Shown here: positions 1-7,856 of the stretch, piece after piece
Position numbering within the stretch: position 1 is the first letter of the stretch
How the letters are laid out: every line of letters starts with the position of its first letter
Origin: F1-60-MAGs027 sp044344715
GTDB taxonomy: Bacteria > Actinomycetota > Acidimicrobiia > Acidimicrobiales > Ilumatobacteraceae
Length of the DNA stretch: 17,501 nt
Direction of reading: 5' to 3'
NCBI GenBank assembly: GCA_044344715.1
Contig: JBIJCI010000030.1
Location: forward strand, 1 to 17,501
Position numbers and translations under genes: made by a program
Notes under the pieces: model-generated
The model's input: the letters and a program-made list of their open reading frames with translations, nothing else
Told to the model about the DNA's origin: nothing
Database searches by the model: none

Positions 1-101
1 ACGACGATTGCTCATCGCGCGCTGTAGACGGGTTGAATTCTTCGAAGGGCTCATGCCGGCTTTTCAGGTTTGCACCTGTCCGCACCGAACATGTCCTGAC
101 C

Positions 102-121
102 GATCAGATGCTCATCTGATC
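102..121. repeat. 20-bp perfect palindrome in putative rRNA leader
   Basis: GATCAGATG and CATCTGATC are exact inverted repeats separated by two bases. As RNA it could form an 8-bp stem with a 4-nt loop; as DNA it could be a protein-binding dyad. It lies about 20 bp from another inverted repeat, GTGTCAC (141-147) and GTGACAC (155-161). Neither is followed by a T-run on the minus strand, so a classical terminator is unlikely. A leader or processing structure is possible. Confidence 0.4.
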
Positions 122-237
122 TGGTTATTACTTTGTGTCAGTGTCACTGCTGAGGTGACACCAACGAATTGACAGACAGCATCCGTCGACCCGAAGGTCT
201 CCGTTGCTGCCCGCACTGGCGTTCAGTCTTCTCTTCC

Positions 238-251
238 GTTTTCAAGGAGCT
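238..251 (-). promoter_or_regulatory. boxA-like rRNA antitermination sequence
   Basis: The minus strand reads AGCTCCTTGAAAAC here. This resembles the boxA element of actinobacterial and Bacillus rRNA leaders (general form TGYTCYTTGAAAACT), which recruits NusB/S10. Its place about 90 nt downstream of the promoter-like element and on the same strand supports an rRNA leader. The similarity is from memory of the motif, not from a search. Confidence 0.5.
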
Positions 252-338
252 CGTCACGGACACGTGCGCTAGGCAGAGGTTTCCGCTCTTTCCGTGTTCG
301 GACTCAGACCAAGTCGGAGCCCTGAACGCGGACACGTG

Positions 339-367
339 AGACTAGCAGATGCTTGGCGGACCCCCAA
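339..367 (-). promoter_or_regulatory. Promoter-like element downstream of tyrS (extended -10)
   Basis: On the minus strand TTGGGG (367-362) is followed after 17 nt by TAGTCT (344-339). The -10 is preceded by TGC, an extended -10 arrangement. It points towards position 1, in the direction of the putative rRNA operon. The 10-bp sequence CGGACACGTG just after it (329-338 on the plus strand) recurs exactly at 257-266, where the flanking bases are less promoter-like, so a second tandem promoter is only possible. Confidence 0.45.
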
Positions 368-387
368 CCTGCGGAGCCCGGTACTTC

Positions 388-405
388 GATTTCTGAGGCG
401 AAATC
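388..405 (-). terminator. Weak inverted repeat just after tyrS
   Basis: GATTTC (388-393) and GAAATC (400-405) form a 6-bp stem with a 6-nt loop, 12 nt downstream of the tyrS stop codon. There is no U-tract after it and the stem is A/T-rich, so it would be a poor intrinsic terminator. It is listed because of its position only. Confidence 0.2.
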
Positions 406-417
406 AGGCCGACCTGC

Positions 418-1698
418 TCAGGCCCCGAAATCCACCAGGTGATAGGTGGTTTTGCCCTTTCGCACGAGCAGGTAGCGCCCGTGCAGGAGCGGCAGGGAGG
501 CGAGGTCGGTGTCCTCAGAAAGCACGATTCCATTGGCCCGCACGCTCTTTTGGGTGAGGAGTCGTCGGGCCTCGCTCTTGCTTGCCGCTACTCCCGGCAG
601 GGCGGCGAGTGATCCGACGAGGTCGGCGAGAACCGCCATCCCCATCCTGGTGGTGGGAACTTCGGCGGCAATGAAGGTCATCGATTCCCTGGAGACGGTC
701 ATCGGATCGCCGCCAAAGAGGATTGCAGCGGCGTCCTCGGCGGCCTGGGCGGCGTTCGGCCCGTGGACGAGTTCGGTCAGTTCGCGGGCGAGCAGCCGTT
801 GTGCCGGCCGCTCGGCAGGATTGGCCTTCTGCTGTTCGAGAATCTCGGCAAGCTCCTCCATCGGTTTCAGAGAGAACTGCGGTAGGTACCGCTCGATGTC
901 GTCGTCGGCAATCTGCATCCAGAACTGCCGGAACTGATACGGCGAGGTCTTCTTGGGATCCAACCAGACCGCACCATCTGCCGTCTTGCCGAATTTGGTG
1001 CCGTCGCTCTTGGTGAGGAGCGGCCAGGTCAAACCGTAGGCCGAGCGCCCCAACCGTTTGCGGATCAGGTCGATACCGGCCGTGATGTTGCCCCACTGGT
1101 CGCTTCCGCCCATCTGCATCTCGCAGTCGTGATGCTCGCAGAGGTGCCGGAAATCGTTGGCCTGGAGGAGCATGTAGCTGAACTCGGTGTACGACAGACC
1201 GTTCTCGTCGGCCAGGCGTGATTTCACACTGTCCTTGGCCATCATCTGGTTGACGGTGATGTGCTTGCCCACGTCGCGCAGGAACGAGAGCACCGGAACG
1301 TCCCGCGTCCAGTCGGCGTTGTCGACGAGAGTTGCCTGGTTCGTGCCGGCACCGAAGTCGAGCAGGCGCTCGAGCTGCACCTTGATGTTTGCCACGTTGG
1401 CAGCGAGGGTGTCGGCGTCGAGCAGGTTGCGCTCTTCGCTGCGGCCGGAAGGGTCACCGACCATTCCCGTGGCTCCCCCGGCCAACACGATCGGGCGATG
1501 GCCGAGCATCTGGAACCGTCGAAGGGAGATTTGTCCGAGCAGGTTTCCGGCGTGCAGTGAGTCGGAGGTGGGATCGAAGCCGACGTAGGCACCCATCTGA
1601 GCGCTCGTGCTGCGCTGTGTGAGCGTCTCCCTATCGGTGGAGTCGTGGATCAGTCCCCGCGCGGCGAACGTGGCGACGACATCACCGAACTTCGCCAT
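418..1698 (-). CDS. tyrS: Tyrosyl-tRNA synthetase
   Basis: The enzyme charges tRNA-Tyr with tyrosine at the cost of ATP (class I aminoacyl-tRNA synthetase, cytoplasmic homodimer). The 426-aa length is normal for bacterial TyrRS. Visible motifs are YVGFDPTSDSLHAGN (about 38-52, with the HIGH-like HAGN), the tyrosine-pocket segment YTEFSYMLLQAND (170-182), GSDQWGN (198-204), and the KMSKS-equivalent KFGKT (235-239). The C-terminal 70 residues form an S4-type RNA-binding domain ending HGRYLLVRKGKTTYHLV. The ATG at 1698 has no Shine-Dalgarno; instead TACTCT ends 7 nt upstream of it, so the mRNA is probably leaderless. It follows the thioesterase on the same strand with a 42-bp gap. Confidence 0.97.
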   Translation of the reverse strand: MAKFGDVVATFAARGLIHDSTDRETLTQRSTSAQMGAYVGFDPTSDSLHAGNLLGQISLRRFQMLGHRPIVLAGGATGMVGDPSGRSEERNLLDADTLAANVANIKVQLERLLDFGAGTNQATLVDNADWTRDVPVLSFLRDVGKHITVNQMMAKDSVKSRLADENGLSYTEFSYMLLQANDFRHLCEHHDCEMQMGGSDQWGNITAGIDLIRKRLGRSAYGLTWPLLTKSDGTKFGKTADGAVWLDPKKTSPYQFRQFWMQIADDDIERYLPQFSLKPMEELAEILEQQKANPAERPAQRLLARELTELVHGPNAAQAAEDAAAILFGGDPMTVSRESMTFIAAEVPTTRMGMAVLADLVGSLAALPGVAASKSEARRLLTQKSVRANGIVLSEDTDLASLPLLHGRYLLVRKGKTTYHLVDFGA

Positions 1699-1704
1699 GC
1701 GTCA

Positions 1705-1710
1705 AGAGTA
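1705..1710 (-). promoter_or_regulatory. -10 element of a probable leaderless tyrS promoter
   Basis: TACTCT on the minus strand, six bases before the tyrS ATG, matches TANNNT. Transcription starting about 7 nt downstream would begin at the A of the start codon. No good -35 hexamer is visible 16-18 bp further up. Confidence 0.45.
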
Positions 1711-1740
1711 GGGCGCGACCCCGGTCTTACCGCGGCGCAA

Positions 1741-2139
1741 TCAACTCGCGGCAGGCCGCAAGTCGACGGCCAGTGCATCCTTCACCCACTCCGGAACAGG
1801 AGTGACCTTTGGGGCGCCTGGCGTCGTGGACACGTAGACGATGGAGGCGTCGAACGATGGATCCCCCGCCACGTGGCCCCGGGCGACAACATCAAAGGAC
1901 GAGTTGCCCCACCGTGAAACCTCGCAATCGATCGAGACCACCTCGGCCACCCGCAGGGGACGGTGCCAGGTGATCGTGACCGTTTTCAGCATGCAATCGA
2001 ACTCGTGCATCCGCGCCCCGAATCGTGCCACGAACCAACACATGACCGCATTGTCGCAATAGGCAAGATACTGGGCATTGAAGACCACCTGCTGCATGTC
2101 GCACTCGCCGTAGCGAACGCGGATGTCGTGCCGGAACAC
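1741..2139 (-). CDS. Acyl-CoA thioesterase, 4HBT/YbgC-type hotdog fold
   Basis: A 132-aa single-domain protein of the size expected for 4-hydroxybenzoyl-CoA thioesterase/FadM/YbgC-like enzymes, which hydrolyse acyl-CoA thioesters. The N-terminus has the family pattern RYGECDMQQVVFNAQYL (about 9-25), with the presumed catalytic Asp14 and the central helix following it. A conserved-looking segment TITWHRPLRVAEVVSIDCEV lies in the middle. The YbgC-like Glu at the end of the helix is replaced by Asp (YCD). The start is GTG at 2139; TAGTCT ends 8 nt upstream, suggesting a leaderless transcript, although the M14 gene ends only 27 bp upstream and read-through is possible. Its substrate cannot be told from the sequence. 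Confidence 0.85.
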   Translation of the reverse strand: MFRHDIRVRYGECDMQQVVFNAQYLAYCDNAVMCWFVARFGARMHEFDCMLKTVTITWHRPLRVAEVVSIDCEVSRWGNSSFDVVARGHVAGDPSFDASIVYVSTTPGAPKVTPVPEWVKDALAVDLRPAAS

Positions 2140-2146
2140 GATCGTC

Positions 2147-2152
2147 AGACTA
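2147..2152 (-). promoter_or_regulatory. -10 element of a probable leaderless thioesterase promoter
   Basis: TAGTCT on the minus strand, seven bases before the GTG start at 2139. The hexamer is identical to the -10 proposed for the rRNA-like promoter at 344-339. It lies in the 27-bp gap after the M14 peptidase stop. Confidence 0.45.
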
Positions 2153-2166
2153 TGCGTTGGCAGCGG

Positions 2167-2940
2167 TTACGGAACTCGGACCGAGCGAACCATTCGTGAA
2201 ACGACCATGACCGCCTCGGCATGAGCCCTGGCCTGTGTAGCGGTGATCGACGGACCCAGTTCAACGACGAATCCCGATGCCTCAGGTACGGCATTTCGCT
2301 GCCAGGTCGCTGCCACACCCGTGTAGCGCCCGCCGGTGATGCGCACGAGCGGCAGGTCGGTGAGCTTGGCGTAGCGCGCCCGCAGTCGACCCTCGAATCC
2401 GGTGCCCGGTGAGATCATGTTCAGATCCTGGTGGTACCAGATACCAAGCGCCGGCTTCACCGACCGTACGAACTGGACCATCGCCCTGGTTTCAGGTTCC
2501 GATCCGGCGGACGTTCCCGCGTACTGCCAGTAGCCGGGCTCCCCCTGCGGTGCCCAGTCACGGGGGAAGTTGCGGTTGAGATCGACACCCCTCGAGTTGC
2601 CACGAGTGGAAGCCGCCGTTCCATCGGGATTCATCGTCGGGATGATCCAGAGATCCACGCCAACGGGCGGCGACATCGTGCGCAGGACATCGACGATCTG
2701 CAGACCGGCCTCCTCGTCACCGTGAATCACACCAACCACCATCACGACGGTGCCACCAACCGTGCCGTAGCGCAATGCCTCGATCTCACGACCGCCAACC
2801 GAGGTTCCGACAACCCGCCGTTCGATGAATGGCGGCTCGTCAACCCGTGGCGTTGGACCTGCGGACACCGCAACCGACGGAACCGAGCCCCAACCAAGGG
2901 CACCGACCACCAGGGCCGCCACGACGGGCCGAATTCGCAT
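2167..2940 (-). CDS. Exported M14-family zinc metallopeptidase (MpaA-like)
   Basis: A 257-aa zinc carboxypeptidase-fold protein. An N-terminal signal peptide is likely (MRIRPVVAALVVGALGWGS..., hydrophobic to about residue 27), so it should act outside the membrane. Zinc ligands are visible as H73 and E76 in HGDEE and H170 in WYHQDLN; substrate-side residues are in NPDG (104-107) and DLNRNFP (120-126); the catalytic glutamate is probably E227 in FVVELG. The short length resembles MpaA, the murein-peptide amidase that cleaves gamma-D-glutamyl-diaminopimelate bonds, but a different peptide substrate is possible. The ATG at 2940 lies 10 bp after the argH stop, so it may be the last gene of the arg transcript, although it is not an arginine-biosynthesis enzyme. 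A longer upstream open frame overlaps argH and is not credible. Confidence 0.85.
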   Translation of the reverse strand: MRIRPVVAALVVGALGWGSVPSVAVSAGPTPRVDEPPFIERRVVGTSVGGREIEALRYGTVGGTVVMVVGVIHGDEEAGLQIVDVLRTMSPPVGVDLWIIPTMNPDGTAASTRGNSRGVDLNRNFPRDWAPQGEPGYWQYAGTSAGSEPETRAMVQFVRSVKPALGIWYHQDLNMISPGTGFEGRLRARYAKLTDLPLVRITGGRYTGVAATWQRNAVPEASGFVVELGPSITATQARAHAEAVMVVSRMVRSVRVP

Positions 2941-2950
2941 CAACGAGAGA

Positions 2951-4336
2951 TTACGAGAACCGCCGCAGCAGCGCTGCAACCACATGCCGGAGCTCCCGGC
3001 GCTGTGCATCGGCGGCGGCTGGTCCGGCCGCGCCGTGGCTGGTCCGGCGCCGTACCGCCACACCCGGAGCAAAGAGGGCGGCGGCCTCGGGACCGAGCCC
3101 GGAGTCGGCCCGCACCAGGTTCTCGAGGGGGACACCAGAGCCGAGCGAGCGCGACACGAGCTCCCCCACCTTGGCGTGCGCCTGTCGGAAGGGTGTTCCG
3201 CGGGCAACCAACCACTCGGCGAGATCGGTGGCAACTGCTGCCGGCGAGTCGGCGGCCTCGCGCATGGTGTCGAGATTGAATTCGGCATCGGCGATCATCT
3301 CCGAGATCGCCACCAGGCCACGATTCACCTGGTCGAGAGAGTCGAAGAACGGCTCCTTGTCCTCCTGCAGGTCACGGTTGTAGGCGAGTGGTAGTCCCTT
3401 CAGCACTGCGAGCAAACCGGTGAGGTTCCCGATCAGGCGCCCCGCCTTGCCGCGGGCCAGCTCCGCGACGTCGGCGTTCTTCTTCTGCGGCAACATCGAC
3501 GACCCGGTTGCGTGCTTGTCACTCAGGGTGGCAAAGCCGAATTCCTCGGTGGTCCACAACACCCATTCCTCACCGAGCCGAGACAGGTGCAGACCCACCA
3601 TTGCCAGAGCGAACAAGCCCTCGGCGACGAAGTCACGGTCGCTGACGGCATCGAGCGAGTTGGCAAAGACCCGCGCGAAGCCAAGACGTCGCTGCGTGTC
3701 GGTTGGATCGGTCGGTAGCGATGTTCCCGCCAATGCTCCGGCACCCAGCGGTGAAACGTCCAGCCGTTCCACCGCGTCAAGCAGACGACCGACATCGCGG
3801 GTGAACGCCCACGCATGGGCACGCAGATGGTGCGAGAGCAGCACCGGTTGTGCGCGTTGAAGGTGCGTGTATCCGGGTAGGTACGCGTCTGCGGAGTGGT
3901 CGGCGCGGCGGTCGAGCACGTCGATCAGCGTGAGCACGTTGTGCGCCGTCCGTGTCAACTCCCGTTTGGCGAAGAGACGCAGCGCCGTTGCCACCTGGTC
4001 GTTTCGGCTGCGCCCGGTGTGCAGCTTTGCCCCGACTGGCCCCGCAATCTCGGTGACACGGCGCTCGATTGCCGTGTGGATGTCCTCGTCGCTCGGGACG
4101 AAAACGAACGTCCCGGCAGAGAATTCCGACTCGACGCGGCGCAGGGCCTCGACGATCACGCTCGCCTCTGCTGCCGGCAGCACGCTCGTTACCCCGAGCA
4201 TCTCCACGTGGGCGACGGAGCCGGTGACGTCGTCCATCCAAAGGCGTGCGTCGAAGCCGATGCTTTGCGTGAATGCCATGAGCGATTCAGCAGGCGATTC
4301 AGTGAAACGGCCGTGCCAGAGGTGCTTGTCGTTCAT
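2951..4336 (-). CDS. argH: Argininosuccinate lyase
   Basis: The enzyme splits argininosuccinate into arginine and fumarate, the last step of arginine synthesis. With the ATG at 4336 it has 461 aa, the standard length of this fumarase/aspartase-superfamily homotetramer. Motifs: DIHTAIE and HTGRSRND (about 110-117), GYTHLQRAQP (about 157-166), and the superfamily signature GSSMLPQKKNADVAE (about 283-297), whose loop serine is catalytic. The signature usually reads GSSxMPxKxN, so the Met-Leu order is a small variation. GGAG about 10 nt upstream gives a reasonable ribosome binding site, and 22 bp separate it from the argR stop. The open frame extends upstream into argR, but the family N-terminus begins at MNDKHLWHGRF. 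argG, often between argR and argH in actinobacteria, is absent here. Confidence 0.96.
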   Translation of the reverse strand: MNDKHLWHGRFTESPAESLMAFTQSIGFDARLWMDDVTGSVAHVEMLGVTSVLPAAEASVIVEALRRVESEFSAGTFVFVPSDEDIHTAIERRVTEIAGPVGAKLHTGRSRNDQVATALRLFAKRELTRTAHNVLTLIDVLDRRADHSADAYLPGYTHLQRAQPVLLSHHLRAHAWAFTRDVGRLLDAVERLDVSPLGAGALAGTSLPTDPTDTQRRLGFARVFANSLDAVSDRDFVAEGLFALAMVGLHLSRLGEEWVLWTTEEFGFATLSDKHATGSSMLPQKKNADVAELARGKAGRLIGNLTGLLAVLKGLPLAYNRDLQEDKEPFFDSLDQVNRGLVAISEMIADAEFNLDTMREAADSPAAVATDLAEWLVARGTPFRQAHAKVGELVSRSLGSGVPLENLVRADSGLGPEAAALFAPGVAVRRRTSHGAAGPAAADAQRRELRHVVAALLRRFS

Positions 4337-4358
4337 GCGTCCGCTCCGGTTGGTTGGT

Positions 4359-4838
4359 TCACTTTGCGACCCGTCCGAGTCCGGCCAAATCGCGAAGCAC
4401 GCCGGCCAGACGCTTCGCCCCGAAGTTCGAGTCCGCCACGCACAACAGGGTGTCGTCGCCGGCAACCGTGCCGATGATGCCCTTCACGCGGGACCGATCG
4501 AGCGCCGACGCCACCACGTGCGCACATCCGGGTGGTGTCCGAACCACCACCATCGGGTCGCTGAATTCCACCTCGGCAACCCACTCGGACAACACCCGGC
4601 GCAGCTGTTCCTGCGGCGCGATGCGGTCCGGTGCGAAATCGGGGATTGCGTAAGCGGTCTGACCCTTGCGAATCCGCACCTTGACCGCACCGAGATCCTC
4701 CAGGTCACGCGACACGGTTGCCTGCGTTGCGTCGATCCCCTCCTCCCTGAGCAGCTCGAGGAGCATCGGCTGGCTCGTCACGTCGTGCTCGGCGATGATC
4801 CGCGCGATCGTCTGTTGACGCTGCACCTTGCTGGTCAC
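4359..4838 (-). CDS. argR: Arginine repressor ArgR
   Basis: A 159-aa arginine-responsive transcriptional repressor. The N-terminal winged helix-turn-helix includes the recognition segment TQATVSRD (38-45). The C-terminal oligomerisation and arginine-binding domain carries GTVAGDDT (123-130), whose two aspartates contact arginine in the hexamer. The GTG start overlaps the argF stop by four bases (GTGA at 4835-4838), so translation is coupled. Its likely targets are the two ARG boxes upstream of argC (8892-8925), making the operon self-repressing when arginine is plentiful. Confidence 0.95.
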   Translation of the reverse strand: MTSKVQRQQTIARIIAEHDVTSQPMLLELLREEGIDATQATVSRDLEDLGAVKVRIRKGQTAYAIPDFAPDRIAPQEQLRRVLSEWVAEVEFSDPMVVVRTPPGCAHVVASALDRSRVKGIIGTVAGDDTLLCVADSNFGAKRLAGVLRDLAGLGRVAK

Positions 4839-5758
4839 GTGGTGTCCCCTTTCGTGATGTCATTCTCCTCGCAGAGGAACGCGAGGAGACCTCGTGCTGC
4901 ATGCATACGGTTGTGCGCCTGTCGGACCACACGACTTGCCGGTCCGTCGATCACCTCGGCCGTTACCTCCACACCACGATGCGCCGGCAGACAATGCATG
5001 AAGATGGCATCACTGTCGGCCGCCGCCATCACTGCCTCGTCCACCTGATGGTGGGCAAAGTCACGGAGACGACGTTCCGTTTCGGCCTCCTGACCCATAC
5101 TGACGAACACATCCGTGTGCACCGCATGCGCCCCGGAAGCAGCCTCGCGGGCCGATTCGAACTGGTCCACCCCCGCTGCACCAAGTGCGGCCAGGCGCGC
5201 TAGCTCGTCGTCGGAGGCGCCGTAGCCGCTCGGGCAACCGAACCGGAGGTTGGCTCCCTCGAGGGCACACGCTTCGGCGAGCGACCGCGCAACGTTGTTG
5301 TAGTCGCCGATCCACGTCACGGTCCGGCCCTTCAGGGAGCCGAATTCCTCGCGCATCGTCAACACGTCAGCGAGGCTCTGCAGCGGGTGCGACCGGTCAC
5401 TCAGCATGTTGACGATCGGAACCACGTTGACCGAGGCCATCCGCACGAGCACCTCGTGGTCGAACACGCGGGCGGCGATGATTGCGTGGTACCCGCCCAT
5501 GATTCGGGTGATGTCCTCGACGGTTTCCCGAACGTCGAAGCCGACCTCTTCACCGCGTGTGAAGATCGGGTGACCGCCGAGTTGCACGACGGCCATCTCC
5601 ATCGACTGTCTGGTCCGATTCGATGGTTTCTCGAACACCAGTGCCACTCCGTAGTCGGCGAGCGGCCATCCGAGCGCCTCCTGACGCTCGGTAGCGAGCT
5701 GGAGTACGCGCGAGAGTTCGCGCTTGGTCAGGTCGGTGGTGTCGAGGAAGTGCCTCAC
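4835..5758 (-). CDS. argF: Ornithine carbamoyltransferase
   Basis: The enzyme transfers the carbamoyl group of carbamoyl phosphate to ornithine, giving citrulline. From the GTG at 5758 it has 307 aa, normal for anabolic OTC. The carbamoyl-phosphate loop reads SNRTR (46-50, usually STRTR), followed by HPLQ (124-127, usually HPCQ). The ornithine-binding SMG loop is DVFVSMGQE (216-224), and HCLPAHRG (255-262) holds the catalytic cysteine C256. The SMG motif favours OTC over aspartate transcarbamylase. The start overlaps the argD stop as GTGA (5755-5758). A longer open frame runs back into argD but lacks family similarity. Confidence 0.95.
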   Translation of the reverse strand: MRHFLDTTDLTKRELSRVLQLATERQEALGWPLADYGVALVFEKPSNRTRQSMEMAVVQLGGHPIFTRGEEVGFDVRETVEDITRIMGGYHAIIAARVFDHEVLVRMASVNVVPIVNMLSDRSHPLQSLADVLTMREEFGSLKGRTVTWIGDYNNVARSLAEACALEGANLRFGCPSGYGASDDELARLAALGAAGVDQFESAREAASGAHAVHTDVFVSMGQEAETERRLRDFAHHQVDEAVMAAADSDAIFMHCLPAHRGVEVTAEVIDGPASRVVRQAHNRMHAARGLLAFLCEENDITKGDTT

Positions 5759-6987
5759 GACAGCGCCCCCGAAATCAACGCGAGGGCCTCGGAAATCTCG
5801 TCGTGCGTCACCGTGATGGGTGGCGCGAGCCGAATTGCCGTTGACGTCACCGCGTTGGTGACGAGGCCCCGTTCCATCAGCTTCGCTTGTACGGCCTTGG
5901 CGTCTGCGCCCTCCCCAAGTTCCACACCGATGAGTAATCCGCGACCGCGAACCGACTTCACCGCAGGTATCCGTCGGAGCTGCGTCATCAACAGTTCGCC
6001 CTTCTCCCGGGCCAGCCGCGGAGCATCGATCTCCCGCATGATGTCGACAACCGCACACACCGCGGCGGTAGCCACCGCCGTTCCGCTATAGGTGCTGCCG
6101 TGATCTCCAGGCCGGAAGACCGATGCGATTTCCCGCGGCGCCCAGAGGGCCCCGACCGGCATGCCGTTGCCCATCGCTTTCGCGAGCATGACCGCGTCGG
6201 GTTTCACACCGGCGTGTTGGAAGCCGAACCATTCCCCCGTGCGCGCGAATCCCGTCTGGACCTCGTCGATCATCATGAGGGCGCCGCGCTCCGTACACAT
6301 CTTCCGTACATTCCGCAGCCATTCGTCGCTCGCCGGAATCACACCACCTTCGCCCTGCACGGTCTCCACCAACACCGCCGCCACGGAACCGTCCACGACC
6401 CTCTCGAGCGCCCCGAGGTCCCCGAACGGCACGTGAACGAAGCCCTCGGGCATCGGCTGGAATGGTTCATGTTTCGCCGGCTGCCCCGTCGCCGCCAGCG
6501 CGGCGAGCGTACGGCCATGGAAGCTGCCGAGCATGCTCACCACCTTGTGGCGTCCGCGGCCGCCGAACTTGCGGGCGAGCTTGATGCCCGCCTCGTTGGC
6601 CTCGGCACCCGAGTTGCAGAAGAACACCTGCCCACCGCCACCGAGGAGTTCATCGACCATCGTCGCCGCCCGGGTCGCAACCGGGTTGGCGAAGAAGTTG
6701 CTCACGTGAAGCAGGGTGTGTGCCTGCTCGGCGATCGCGTCCGCGATCCGCGGATTCGCATGGCCGAGTGACGTCACGGCGATACCCGAGAGGAAGTCGA
6801 GGTAGCGCTTGCCGTTCACGTCCCAGAGCTGTGTTCCCTCGCCGCGAACGAACATGACCTGCGGCGCACCGAACACCGGCATGAACGGGCATCGATCGGG
6901 TACGGCGCCACCTTCCCCGAGCGCCGCAGGGGACGATGCGAATGCGTGGGCGAGCTTGCCGTTGAGAACGTTCCGTTGGTCGGTCAC
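5755..6987 (-). CDS. argD: Acetylornithine aminotransferase
   Basis: A class III PLP-dependent aminotransferase of 410 aa that converts N-acetylglutamate semialdehyde to N-acetylornithine with glutamate as amino donor. Motifs: NSGAEANE (125-132) binding the PLP phosphate, SFHGRT (155-160), the cofactor aspartate in DEVQTG (241-246), and K270 in LAKAMGNGMP as the Schiff-base lysine. A related role in ornithine or succinylornithine transamination cannot be excluded by sequence, but the position in the arg operon settles the assignment. The GTG start overlaps the argB stop by four bases (6984-6987). Confidence 0.95.
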   Translation of the reverse strand: MTDQRNVLNGKLAHAFASSPAALGEGGAVPDRCPFMPVFGAPQVMFVRGEGTQLWDVNGKRYLDFLSGIAVTSLGHANPRIADAIAEQAHTLLHVSNFFANPVATRAATMVDELLGGGGQVFFCNSGAEANEAGIKLARKFGGRGRHKVVSMLGSFHGRTLAALAATGQPAKHEPFQPMPEGFVHVPFGDLGALERVVDGSVAAVLVETVQGEGGVIPASDEWLRNVRKMCTERGALMMIDEVQTGFARTGEWFGFQHAGVKPDAVMLAKAMGNGMPVGALWAPREIASVFRPGDHGSTYSGTAVATAAVCAVVDIMREIDAPRLAREKGELLMTQLRRIPAVKSVRGRGLLIGVELGEGADAKAVQAKLMERGLVTNAVTSTAIRLAPPITVTHDEISEALALISGALS

Positions 6988-7856
6988 GGAGTCGGTCCTC
7001 CGACGAACATCGTTCCCACACCCTCATCTGTCAGCAGTTCGAGCAGTGCCACGTGAGCCACACGTCCGTCGAGGATGTGGGCGGCACCGACGCCGCCCCG
7101 AACTGCGTCGAGGCAACTCTCCACCTTCGGGATCATGCCACCGCTGATGATGCCCTGCGACTTCAACTCCCCCACCTCGCCGGCACCGAGCGTGGGAATC
7201 AGCGATGCCGGGTCGTGCTGGTCGCGCAGAACCCCGGCGATATCGGTGAGGAAGAGGATCTTCGATGCCTTCAACGACACGGCCAGGGCGCTTGCCGCAG
7301 TATCGGCGTTGATGTTGTAGGCCTGCCCGGCGGAATCGGTCCCGACGGTCGCCACCACGGGCACCACACCGTCATCGAGCAGACCCTGGACCACCGCCGG
7401 ATTCACCGACACGATCTCCCCGACGAAGCCCAGCGCCGGATCGCGCTGCTCGCACAGGAAGAGCGCCATGTCCTGGCCGGAGACGCCCGCCGCATTCGCC
7501 CCCGACTTGTTGATCATGGAGACCAACGTCGGGTTTACCGTGCCGAGCAGCACCATGCTGACGATCTCGATGGTCTCGGCATCGGTGACCCGCAGCCCGT
7601 CGTGGAAGGTGGGTTGCTTGCCGAGACGGTCCATCATCGCGGATATCTGCGGTCCCCCACCGTGCACGACGACGGGCTTCATCCCTACTGCGTGCAACAA
7701 CGCGATGTCCCGCGCGAAGATCTCCATCGACTCCTCGGGACTGTCGGCGAGGGCGTTACCGCCGTACTTGACGACGATCACGTGCCCCGCGAAACGTTGG
7801 AGATACGGCAGCGCTTCACCAAGAACCGCGGCTCGGACGTGGGCGCTGATGCTCAC
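6984..7856 (-). CDS. argB: Acetylglutamate kinase
   Basis: The enzyme phosphorylates N-acetylglutamate, the second step of arginine synthesis. From the GTG at 7856 it has 290 aa, typical for the family. KYGGNA (30-35) and HGGGPQI (65-71) form the ATP and substrate loops of the amino-acid kinase fold; the segment NINADTAASALA lies further on. The N-terminal helix AAVLGEALPYLQRF and the C-terminal HILDGRVAHVALLELLTDEGVGT resemble arginine-feedback-inhibited enzymes, so it is probably inhibited by arginine. The open frame continues upstream inside argC, but the family N-terminus and the GTGA overlap with the argC stop (7853-7856) fix this start. Confidence 0.95.
   Translation of the reverse strand: MSISAHVRAAVLGEALPYLQRFAGHVIVVKYGGNALADSPEESMEIFARDIALLHAVGMKPVVVHGGGPQISAMMDRLGKQPTFHDGLRVTDAETIEIVSMVLLGTVNPTLVSMINKSGANAAGVSGQDMALFLCEQRDPALGFVGEIVSVNPAVVQGLLDDGVVPVVATVGTDSAGQAYNINADTAASALAVSLKASKILFLTDIAGVLRDQHDPASLIPTLGAGEVGELKSQGIISGGMIPKVESCLDAVRGGVGAAHILDGRVAHVALLELLTDEGVGTMFVGGPTP

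Larger units (their letters stand above)
1..417 (-). promoter_or_regulatory. Candidate rRNA-operon promoter and leader region (no protein gene)
   Basis: No credible protein gene lies in this stretch downstream of tyrS. Read on the minus strand it resembles the leader of an rRNA operon: a promoter-like element (362-339), a boxA-like antitermination sequence (251-238), a 7-bp hairpin (161-141) and a 20-bp palindrome (102-121). In several actinobacteria tyrS is followed by the 16S rRNA gene, which fits. The 16S gene itself is not in the window, so the assignment is inferred. The short open frames here overlap one another and have no recognisable protein features. Confidence 0.55.

Noticed and set aside
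329..338. CACGTG sequences as an ARG box or riboswitch part
   Set aside because: They do not match the ArgR pattern and show no conserved riboswitch structure; they are better explained as part of repeated promoter sequences.
515..1096. Long overlapping minus-strand frame of 193 codons inside tyrS
   Set aside because: Arg/Pro-rich composition typical of a shadow frame in high-GC DNA; tyrS on the same strand has all family motifs.
4337..4465. N-terminal extension of argH
   Set aside because: The frame is open upstream into argR, but the ArgH family N-terminus and a ribosome binding site begin at 4336.
3867..5048. 393-codon plus-strand frame across argH, argR and argF
   Set aside because: It runs antisense to three well-identified arg genes, is Arg/Ser-rich and has no recognisable domain.
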